Below the pieces are notes generated by a model. That model saw only the letters and a list, made by a program, of their open reading frames with translations. It did not search any database and was not told where the DNA came from. The translations under genes were made by a program, and so were the position numbers. DNA of 64,000 nucleotides from Erigeron canadensis (lineage: Eukaryota; Streptophyta; Magnoliopsida; Asterales; Asteraceae). This document shows positions 55,921-64,000 of this stretch, piece by piece. Where the stretch lies: assembly GCF_010389155.1 (NCBI RefSeq), contig NC_057766.1, positions 32,187,516 through 32,251,515 on the forward strand. The letters are read 5' to 3'. How positions within the stretch are numbered: position 1 is the stretch's first letter; each line of letters begins with the position of its first letter.

Positions 55921-57759
55921 CCTATATAAATATTAAAACAATAGTTATCCTAGCATTTTAAAGCCTTCTACAATTTAAAGCTATTTTTAAAAATTGTCAC
56001 ATAGCTCTTTAACTAGATTTTAGACCCGTGTCCAACACTGAACACGGGGCTTACGATATTATCAATATTAGATTTACATTGAAGTTATAAAAGTTTATAA
56101 TTTTGATGATATACGGTTTCAAGTGTTAAACTTTGCAAGTTGTAGTACAATAATCATATGTTCGTCACTGTCATTATTAGCTGAGACATATTGACGGAAT
56201 TGTTTGTCGTAGTCATTCCACAAGGCACATGTTATAATAATTCTTTTGTTATAGAATTTTTTGAAACCAAATATACTCATAATCTGATGAAAGATAATTA
56301 AGAATTAAAATATAAACATATTTGTGAACTTTTACTTGACATTCAAGTACATGTTTTTAATCATGATGCGGACCCATAACACGAATAAGATAAAAAATTT
56401 AGAAAAATTGTCTCAAGTTGATGGCTAAAAAAATATAAATTAAATATCAGGGCTAAAAAGTATAAATTATTGATGGAAAATAAAAAAGTGTAAATTAATG
56501 AGACTTTTTCTACAAATACTAATGTAATAACATATTTGGATAATGATTATTAGAATTAATTTATAACTAAATTATATGGTGACATAAGCGAAAGTCAATT
56601 TAATAAAATTGAGCAATTTGATTGGCTAATAAATTATTAGTTTAACTATTTTATAGTATATATTAAGATTACGATTTAGATAAGATATTAATTATAAGAA
56701 ATTAGATTTATAATATATAATTATTGGAATAGGTTATGTTAGATATGGTCGACAGTGTTTATAACATTAAATATATTAAGTTAGATATTTATATTTATAA
56801 TATATAATTATTGGAATAGTTATCTTCAATTGAATAGATGGTCGGCATTTATAGGTTTTTTCTATAATTAAAAGTCAAGAAAAGTCAAAATTGAGAATTT
56901 AAAAAAATTGAGAGATGTGATTGGTTAATAAATTATTAGAGCAACTATGCTTTAGTATAATAAAAGATTATTCTATGTGGCATCTCTATATTTTTTTACA
57001 ATATATAAATCTACAAAATTATATTATCTAAAACTATTAAATTAAATAAAAATAAAATCTATATATAAACAAAATCTTAAAAAAATAAAAACAAAAAATC
57101 ACATTCTATATCATAATAGAAACCGTATGAATTTAAAATCTATTTTTAAAATTGAAAAATATTTGGTTTTCAAATTATTTATTTTTTAATTTTATTATCA
57201 TAATTTTAAGTTTTATAAAAACTATTATCAATTACAAGTAAATTCAACGTAATTTGAATCATAGGTTTGTTCTTTGTAATCTAATTATAATTTAAATTTG
57301 GTTTCTAACTATATATAATTAAAGCTTTTCAACTTTTACGAATTTTTTTATTTGATTAAGTAAGTTTCATGAAACTACTTTTTTTGAAAGAGTGTGATTG
57401 AATTCTAATAAGTCATATATCACTTTGCAAAAAAATAAGAGATCGTTATGATTTTATATTACATTTATATTTTAACTTCATTTTATGTTCATTAGTATTG
57501 CATGAAGTGTAATATATGATAGTTAATATGAATATTTGATAATGTATGTTTTTATATAAATGCAAAGATTTTCATAAATAATAAGAGTTATATTTTGAAT
57601 TTATCTATTTCAATAAATGTAAAAATTTCTATTTAATAATAATATAGATTTATATGTACATGCTTAAATAATGTATAGTTGTTAAAAGTTGTTATAAATA
57701 TTCATATAACTAAAACAACATTTTTAAATAGCCACACATCATGCGGGTAAAAGACCTAG
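55921..57759 (+). mobile_element. Helitron family 3, second copy, split by a family-2 Helitron
   Basis: Ends CACACATCATGCGGGTAAAAG then ACCTAG before T57760, a complete terminus. It is collinear with 54847-55920 after removing 56013-56967. Head-to-tail with copy 1. Confidence 0.7.
56013..56967 (-). mobile_element. Helitron family 2 (955 bp) nested in family 3
   Basis: On the minus strand it starts TCTTTTATTATACTAAAGC after A and ends GGACACGGGTCTAAAATCTAG before T. The 3' hairpin is CCCGTGTTCAGTGTTGGACACGGG, a seven-base stem. It sits in the AAAAATTGTCACATAGCTCTTTAA|TTATTC site of the family 3 copy; the first copy shows the site without it. Confidence 0.85.
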
Positions 57760-58190
57760 TATATATATATATATAATTCTGAATTTCAAAGCGCATATGT
57801 GACATATCTCTTTGCTTGCCACATCATCTTTTTCATACGAGGCATTCATACGTTGTTAGTATATCAAAGGTTGATACATAAGCAGACACTTATGCATGTT
57901 ATGGCTATGTTTGGCAAGAGCTTTTCAAGAGCTTCTAAGAAGCTTTAACTTTTAATTTTGAACAAAAAGTTTCCATTGTGTTAAAAGCTTTGTTTGGATG
58001 CAACTAGCTTTAGCTTTTATTTGAAAGAAAAAGCTTCAAAATGAAACACTTCTTAAAGTAGCGTTTCGGGAGCTTTAGCTTTTCGATGAAACTTTTAGTT
58101 TTACGTTTGGGATCACATCATCTTTAATTATTACTAAATATTTAGTAATTGTAATGAAAAAACCTCGATCAATATCGACATACTCAAAAA
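57760..58190. other. Non-coding DNA with a MITE-like fragment
   Basis: 57904-58110 begins GGCTATGTTTGGCAAGAGCT and is packed with AGCTT-type repeats (AAGAGCTTTTCAAGAGCTTC, TTAGCTTTT), the style of hAT-like MITEs; only one end is clear. 58148-58190 is family-4 Helitron sequence. Confidence 0.45.
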
Positions 58191-58192
58191 CC

Positions 58193-58345
58193 ATTTGGGT
58201 TATGGCTTAGTGGCCATCTCCCCCCCCCCCCACCCCCAACAAAAAGCGACTTGGAGGGAACACCACCCAGGTTCAAATCCGTGTAAAAATATATTTAAAC
58301 AACCAAGGTTTATGGGGTCTTACCGCCAGACAGCGTTGCATGGTC
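58193..58345 (+). mobile_element. tRNA-derived SINE inserted in family-4 Helitron sequence
   Basis: A box TGGCTTAGTGG (58203-58213) and B box GGTTCAAATCC (58270-58280) both fit the pol III consensus exactly; the spacing is stretched by a C-rich tract. It separates two parts of a repeat that is less interrupted at 26909-27064. Confidence 0.65.
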
Positions 58346-58511
58346 GCTAACTTGATAGGAAAAGTTCCTCTACATGACTAAGGGGTTCATGGACATTTAC
58401 CATTTTAATGACCTTAACTAGGTTTTTGCATTTGTAATCATTGACCTTAACTTCTACGACTATTTTTAAGACATATAATTTACGATAATTTAGTGTGAAA
58501 TAAGATATAAA

Positions 58512-58537
58512 CGTGCAACGCACGGGGTGTAATCTAG
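58512..58537 (+). mobile_element. Helitron 3' terminus, family 4
   Basis: CGTGCAACGCACG hairpin, then GGGTGTAAT and CTAG before T, near-identical to 27036-27064. Confidence 0.6.
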
Positions 58538-58762
58538 TAATATATATATATATATATATATATAGGGGTTGGGTATTGTAAAACAAGTATTAAAGTAATA
58601 CAAACAAGACAAGATTTTGACCCTTAGATCATGATTAAATTAATGCGCAAAAATTTACAAAGCACTCGATGCCCGATGATTTTCATGATGCACGGTGATT
58701 TTCAGTTAATAGAAACCTATCGAGTTTTTTTTGAACAACGGTAATGATTGGACTCCGGTTTA

Positions 58763-59059
58763 ATGACACCTACACATAACACTACCATTGTTGACACCAC
58801 AACCGTATTCCGGTTTAATTCTCCCATACCTTACATTTTCATTGGTCTAACTTTGGTTCTATGTGTAATAGCATGTGCATTGTTGACTTTAACATGCTCT
58901 TACAAGAAACCATATTCTTTTTCTAACATATCATCGACCAACAATATTAGTACAATTACGGGTCAAGTGAAACAATCCTTGCCCGATGAGTTTCGCGGGA
59001 ACGTGTATGTACTACAAGTATGTACCAGTACCACAATGTTTGAGGCCTTGAGGGCATAG
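58763..59059 (+). pseudogene. GLUTAMINE DUMPER-like gene, copy 2, truncated
   Basis: The first 80 or so residues match copy 1 closely (SPIPYIFIGLTLVLCVIAC membrane segment, then SLPDEFRG). After FRGNV the reading jumps into what is 3' flank in copy 1 and ends after about 18 unrelated residues (YVLQVCTSTTMFEALRA). The VIMAG-type box is lost. The cause is a 330-bp deletion: copy 1 has GTGT at both 49790-49793 and 50120-50123, and copy 2 keeps one. The upstream region with the TATA box of copy 1 is also absent. It is unlikely to work as a GDU; at most a short membrane peptide could be made. Confidence 0.85.
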
Positions 59060-59530
59060 TTGTCAAACTCGTATGAGTCACGACTCAACTCGTACGAGTC
59101 GAGTCAAAATCAAGTTAAAACGAGGCGACTCGATGGATGACTCGTTTTACTCCAAACTCGTAGCATGACTCGTGTTTTGTATTGCGAGTCGGTACGAGTC
59201 GTACTCCGAGTCACGAGTCACAAGAATAATTTTTTTATTTTTAGTTTTTTAAACATAACTCTTTTATATGTAATTTACAGGAGTAACCCATTAACTAAAA
59301 CAAAACTCTATTATATGCTTTCAAATTTGATTTGATTTTAATAATGTTTACTATTTTTAACATAATATATCAATACAATACTATATTTCTACAATATAAA
59401 CTTATATATAATTATAAAATTATATATTATCAAATATCTTGACTCTTACGATTCGAGTTGTGTTTTGATTCATGAGTCGAAAAATCAGATTTCGAGTCGA
59501 GTCAAAAATACCGATCGAGTCGATAACTAT
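59055..59530. mobile_element. GAGTC-rich foldback insert, MITE-like (476 bp)
   Basis: Absent from copy 1 (50160-50175, CCTTGAGAGTACTTT). Flanked by AGGG on both sides. Ends CATAGTTGTC and, reversed, ATAGTTATCG. Both end zones are packed with ACTCGTACGAGTC-type palindromes. Superfamily uncertain; hAT-like by style, but a four-base duplication does not fit. Confidence 0.65.
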
Positions 59531-60428
59531 AGGGTACTTTAATCTTTAGTCCGATGAGTTATAGACAGTCAAAGAACAACTTATGGGCTTTGGGCTTGTC
59601 AATATCTTTAACCTATTGTTTACGTGATTTCCTTTTCACGCTATATCAAAGAAAACTAAAAAGAACGATATATTTTTTTCCTACGTTACACGACGGGAAA
59701 CATCCAATAATCAAATTGGCTATGATTTTAGGTTGTTTGCAACAGATTTCCTATATATTCTCTTATTATAGTTACAAGACGTATGTCCGCGCGATGCGAC
59801 AACACTAGCGGTAGCGGCGATGGGTGGTGGTGGAGGGCGACGGGTGATAACGGAGACGATAACGGCGAGGTGACAATATCTTATAAACAGATTATTTGGG
59901 CTTGGGTTTGCTAATATCTTATAAATAGATTATTTGGGCTTGGGTTTGACAATACCAGTAGGTCCAGTACCATGATATTGATGGTACTTTAATCTTTAGT
60001 CTTGTGAGTTAGACAACCTAGGAACATTTTTTGGGCTAGCTCGGGTTTGCCAATATCTTTAACTTATTGTAGTATTGTTTACGTGTATTTCCTTTTCATG
60101 TTATATCAAAGAAAATTGAAAAGAAGTAAAGAACGATAGATCTTTTCTGCGTTTCACGACAGGAAAATCCAATAATTAAATTGGCTTTGATTTTATGTTG
60201 TTTTGTTAACAGGTTTCCTATATATTTTCTTAATAAAGTTATAACTAGGAACCAAATGGGTGTTTGCTAAGAAAGAATTAAAAAACAAATGAAAATGTAA
60301 CGGAAAATGAAAATAATAAAAAAGTGCATTAATCAGTTATCAATTATATGAAAGAAAATGTATAATCAGTTATCAATTTCATGTTACATTATTATTATTA
60401 TAATATACATAAAAAAACCCGAGGAGAT
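59531..60428. other. Spacer of duplicated segment copy 2
   Basis: Same internal direct repeat and worn Helitron end as in copy 1 (59776-59880 carries GCGATGCGACAACACTAGCG and GGGTGGTGGTGG). No gene. Confidence 0.6.
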
Positions 60429-60878
60429 TTAATAATCCCATGACTTATCAAAATGCCAATCTTCACTCGGATATGAATTATCTTTAACATAATAAAATCC
60501 TTCAGGTCTTATTGACCAATAACAATGTTGAGTACCAAGACTCGGGGTCCCACAAACTTCACTTATATGTGCATCAAACAAAGTAACAAACGTATTTTTC
60601 CCACCCCACCAAAACTCGCCAGTAAATTTGGTTTTCCTTCCAACACAAAACGTCCAATCGTAATTCCAATTGAAAGAAAGTGTATGATTTCCCATATCAT
60701 CATCTCTTGAACTCAAGTGAAATATTACGTCGGTTTCACTTGGGATGTTATTGGTTATCAATATATGCCATTTTCCACCCGGAAAACAGGATTCATTTAT
60801 AGAAGAACCACGCACTGAAGTGGTTATCATTAATGTTATGAAATGAAAATAAAATACAATGACAAAGAGCCTACGCAT
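60429..60878 (-). CDS. S-protein homologue (S1 family), copy 2
   Basis: 149 residues, intronless, intact. Signal peptide at about 1-24 (LFVIVFYFHFITLMITTSVR), then the same S1 layout as copy 1: HILITNNI, DWTFCVG, GEFWWGGKN, VTLFDAHISEVC, HCYWSIRPEGFYY. By eye it differs from copy 1 at about 28 positions plus one single-residue insertion, clustered at the signal peptide, the loop before WTFCVG (NWNYD versus ESKYN), the GEFWWG loop and the FYYVKDN loop. The Cys residues and aromatic core are unchanged. The promoter, including the TATA box, is kept. Likely a secreted peptide of unknown partner. Confidence 0.88.
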   Translation of the reverse strand: MRRLFVIVFYFHFITLMITTSVRGSSINESCFPGGKWHILITNNIPSETDVIFHLSSRDDDMGNHTLSFNWNYDWTFCVGRKTKFTGEFWWGGKNTFVTLFDAHISEVCGTPSLGTQHCYWSIRPEGFYYVKDNSYPSEDWHFDKSWDY

Positions 60879-61030
60879 TGTGATTGTGATGTCTATCTAT
60901 GCTCAGGTTCATACATCTTATTTTAATCTATCATGTCTATATATAAGCAGATAGTTAGTTGGAACTTGCATGCTCACATTTATTATATATTGTTATTGTT
61001 ATGTTATTACGTATTGCATATATTAATTGT

Positions 61031-61034
<4 letters not shown>

Positions 61035-61061
<27 letters not shown>

Positions 61062-61148
61062 GTAAAGATTCAGAGAGAAAATTTTTAAGGAAAGAATGAA
61101 GAGAAGATTCGTTTTTTATTTTTTTTTAGCTTGTTTTTTAGATTTTTT

Positions 61149-61196
<48 letters not shown>

Positions 61197-61400
61197 AAAG
61201 TGAATATGAGATTGTTATGCACCAAATTTGGGTGAAAAACCCTCGCATATCAATATTTTAATATTTTGAATAAATGTTTGGCCCCCCATGATTTTTATGG
61301 TTTAAAAAAAGATATATGAGTGATTTTTCACCCAACTTAAGTGCCTAACAGCCTCATATTCCCTTCCCCATATATATATATATATATATATATTGTAGAG
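61035..61400. repeat. TA and GA microsatellites around a dispersed repeat
   Basis: TA runs at about 61035-61062, 61154-61180 and 61372-61393, a (GA)n at 61181-61196. Between them 61240-61360 (CACCAAATTTGGGTG, TTTTTCACCCAACTTAAG) resembles 45165-45275. Confidence 0.7.
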
Positions 61401-61640
61401 ATTCAAGTTTGACTCAACAATATTACCTCTGTATATACACAACTTTGATTTTAAAAGAATTCCATTATGAAAAAATTCATATCACCAATCGAGTCTTAAG
61501 TTCTCCCAAATACCAATCAATTGATTGATAGTTGGTTGTTGGTATTTGGTAATAATAATAGTAATAATACGGCAACGCGAGGTGGTTTATGGTTGAAACA
61601 TTTAAGTTTTTGTATATATAAGTTTATGAACTTTAACTTG
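61401..61640. other. Non-coding DNA
   Basis: Contains a TTGATTGATAGTTGGTTGTT stretch; no gene. Confidence 0.45.
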
Positions 61641-61644
61641 CATT

Positions 61645-61866
61645 TTACTCGCATAATGTGGCGGTGATCATGGAGGTGACAGTATAATGGTGTTGGTGAC
61701 CGTTGGCGTGACGGTGTTGATGTAAAAGTAATTGATGTAAAATATTAATGAAGATATTTTAAAAATAAAAGATTGGTAGTTTAATTTAATCATTAAAGAC
61801 ATTTTAAACAATTCTCATGTAACTTTTAGCAGAAGAGCCGTTTCTTTTTTTATAATATAGTATTGA
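61645..61866 (-). mobile_element. Degenerate short Helitron
   Basis: The left side (ACTCGCATAATGTGGCGGTG) is the worn reverse of the family's GCGGGTAC-hairpin end; the right side (TATAATATAGTATTGATT) is the worn reverse of the TCAATACTATATTATA start. The interior shares TTGATGTAAAAGTAATTGATG with related copies. Confidence 0.5.
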
Positions 61867-62567
61867 TTAGCTTATGCAGGGTGATTATTGCGGATTTGCG
61901 GTTGCTTACCGACAATTTCGTTATATAACTCTTGGAGAATCTCTTACAAGAAAGTTATAACAATATCATTTTTAAACGTATTTTAGTATAGAGAATAATT
62001 CGAGAATATATTGCAACAAGATTATGGAAATGCCATATTCTATTACAATAACTCATCATGAAGCAACTCTTTATCTTTAAGAGCAATACGGATTCGATTC
62101 CTATCAAAGGTAGACTTGAATTGAATTTGTTCAATTACCTTGATATTTTCTTTGTTGTGGATTATGTGGATACGAAATCGGTACACGAGATTAAGAGGTT
62201 TCCATCAATTTACCTTTTATTACAACAACTCATGACATTTATGAATTAATTAACAAGGTCAAAGTTTTTAATTTAGGAGAGTTTTAAAAAATTTTGAATA
62301 TTGAAACACTAGTGATCTTAATAGAAGGAAACCTAGACAAAACGACGGTGATGTGGTGGTGGTGGTGGAAACGACGAGTGGTGGCAACGATTAACGGTGA
62401 CGGTGGCGATGACGGTAACGAGTAATGTAGGCTATTAAATTAAAAGTAATTCAAATATGTATTATCTTGAGAGTTGAGAAATATTTTGAAATGATTTTAT
62501 TAAAGGGTATTTTTGATATATTATTTAAGGAGAAAGGTGGAGTTGTAATAAGTCAGAGATATTTTAG
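61867..62567. other. Non-coding DNA with a worn Helitron end
   Basis: 62338-62425 (ACGGTGATGTGGTGGTGG, GGTGGCGATGACGG) is again of the short Helitron 3' type. No gene supported. Confidence 0.45.
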
Positions 62568-63473
62568 GGGGTGTTTGGTTCATGGAATTCATAGGAATTC
62601 AATGGAATTGAAATTTGAATTCCATTCTTTGGGTTGTTTGGTTGGGAAAATTATGGAATTGGAATTCAAAATTTTCCTTCAAATTCTTTAAAATAAGGAA
62701 TTCAGAATTCCTTCACAAAACCAATGGAAAGTATTCAATTCCAATGGAATTGAAGCAATTTGACAAAAAAAAAACCCACAAAGTATACAAACCTTTTTCA
62801 TTTTTCTTGAATTTCTGCCGACGTTGCTGTTGTGCCGCCAATCACTGCCACCCACCGCCATCAAACCCGGTGATCAACAACCTCCCTGTCACCGTTGCAT
62901 ATGATTTCCATCCTCCGCCGCCGCTGCTCGTGATTTCCGGTCACCGCCACATTCGAACTCGTCGGGTTTTATATGTTAATCAATAGTATGTTTGTTATTA
63001 ATCCTTGTTGAATTGGAAATATGAGATCTTCTTGGTATAGATTGATTGAAGTAAAAGCAATGCGAAAAATTGATTAAAGAAATGGAAGTTGCAGGTAAAA
63101 CCTTTTGGGGAAGATGAATAAACTTGACTTTTTGACATCACGTGATGTATCAATCTATCTTACCATCTATATATTGTTAACAATATTACTAGTATATTAT
63201 TATTAAAATTAAATTAATATTATTTTCATTATTGTATAAAAGATCCATAATCATACTGCTATGTTACTAACAAAATAGAAATAGTTAACATATAAAAGGG
63301 TAATTTTGTCATTTGTTAAATCTTAAATCCTAATTCATTTAATTAAATTCCGTTGAATTCCGTCAACCAAACACATAACATATTTTAAAACTTTCAGATT
63401 CCAATTCCTTCAAATTCTAATTCCTTCTATAAATTTCAATTCTTTCAAAAATATTCTGCGAACCAAACACCCC
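62568..63473. mobile_element. MITE-like element, about 0.9 kb, with 14-bp perfect inverted ends
   Basis: GGGGTGTTTGGTTC at 62568-62581 is matched by GAACCAAACACCCC at 63460-63473. Both end zones are built of GGAATTNGAATT-type repeats in inverted order. The core (62810-62960) is GC-richer with CCGCC triplets. The target duplication is unclear (TTTAG to the left, GTAAG to the right). The 123-codon frame at 62615-62986 lies inside and is not a gene. Confidence 0.7.
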
Positions 63474-64000
63474 GTAAGTCTTTTGTTTTAGTTGACCTGA
63501 AAAATAGGAAGTGAGATGCATTATAAAATAGTAATAAAAAATAATAAAGTAACACAAAGATTACTTATTTATGCTTCTAAATTAAACATTAAATCCCCTC
63601 TTCCTAATTTTGAATATAATAATTTAATATACCTATAATATCATTGATGAAATTAATTTACTACTCGTGACTTTACATCAATAACACTTCTAAAACAAAC
63701 ATAATAGCCTTTTTTACATCAATAACATTTACATCGATAACCTACTCCACTCGTTATCGTCACATCACCACTAGTCACAGCTACCACCTCACCGCCGTCG
63801 CTGCCTCATCCACCCGCATCATATGGATATGTCGTAGTACTGTTATAACCAATGTTTGGTCAATCGACTTTGTTGAAAGCTTTAAATGGGTACAACGACC
63901 ATTATTGTTTGGTCAATCGACTTTGTTGAAAGCTTTACAACTAAATGACTAATACTTTCTTTTTATGTACTGTAATAGTGTAATGTGTACTACACATTTA
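63474..64000. other. Non-coding DNA with a Helitron-like fragment at the right edge
   Basis: 63715-63830 (ACATCAATAACATTTACATC, CACCTCACCGCCGTCG, CACCCGCATCATATGG) resembles the 3' half of the short Helitron family in plus orientation. A 31-bp stretch with TTTGGTCAATCGACTTTGTT is tandemly repeated at 63852-63882 and 63906-63936. No gene. Confidence 0.5.

Larger units (their letters stand above)
58761..61040. repeat. Duplicated segment with GDU-like and S-protein genes, copy 2
   Basis: Collinear with 49548-51920. Differences: homology starts exactly at the GDU start codon, a 330-bp deletion within and after the GDU gene, a 476-bp insert at 59055-59530, and no Helitron at the right edge. Confidence 0.88.

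Noticed and set aside
62615..62986. 123-codon frame near the right end
   Set aside because: Inside the inverted-repeat MITE-like element; no domain, repeated AATTCC sequence.

Overview
This is a plant nuclear window, AT-rich, with spliced genes, GT-AG introns and a dense mix of transposons. The gene families (CONSTANS, F-box/FBA, GLUTAMINE DUMPER, S-protein homologues, KIN/COR6.6) point to a eudicot. The transposon types and the SANT-like Harbinger protein would fit an asterid such as Asteraceae, but that placement is only an inference. No organelle, bacterial or viral block is seen.

Layout. 1-6.5 kb holds the two clearest host genes: a small three-exon KIN/COR6.6-like stress gene (866-1310) and a three-exon CONSTANS-type B-box/CCT regulator (4247-6466). 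7-15 kb is transposon debris: two short Helitrons, an old copia element on the minus strand whose reverse-transcriptase region is split by a solo LTR (11502-12405, GCGTT target duplications), and a second copia-type LTR. 15.2-21.4 kb and 28.4-33.85 kb are two copies of one segment, each carrying a minus-strand F-box gene. A third fragment lies at 21.37-22.47 kb and is cut by a hAT-like element. Comparing the copies gives empty and filled insertion sites: a 2.7-kb insert with a Helitron-type PIF1 helicase relic in copy A, and a 2,666-bp solo LTR plus a 384-bp Helitron in copy B. The LTR cuts the 3' end of the second F-box gene.

23.6-28.3 kb is Helitron-rich non-coding DNA with a broken fragment of a FURRY/MOR2-like gene. 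35.3-37.7 kb is a PIF/Harbinger-like element that carries only the SANT/NAM-associated protein. 38.1-39.65 kb is a decayed LINE. 40.7-41.9 kb is a third, divergent F-box gene. 42-49.5 kb is non-coding with a Stowaway MITE, Helitrons and SINE-like pieces.

49.5-51.9 kb is a GLUTAMINE DUMPER-like gene converging on an S-protein-homologue gene. The pair is repeated at 58.8-61.0 kb, where the GDU copy has lost its promoter and C-terminal half while the S-protein copy is intact. 52-58.7 kb is a Helitron array with elements nested inside one another. 61-64 kb holds simple repeats, Helitron fragments and a MITE-like element.

No pathway cluster or undescribed molecular system is evident. The main value of the window is as a record of local duplication and stacked transposition, with several target sites fixed to the base pair by paralogue comparison. 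All coordinates come from reading the sequence by eye; no alignment or database search was run.
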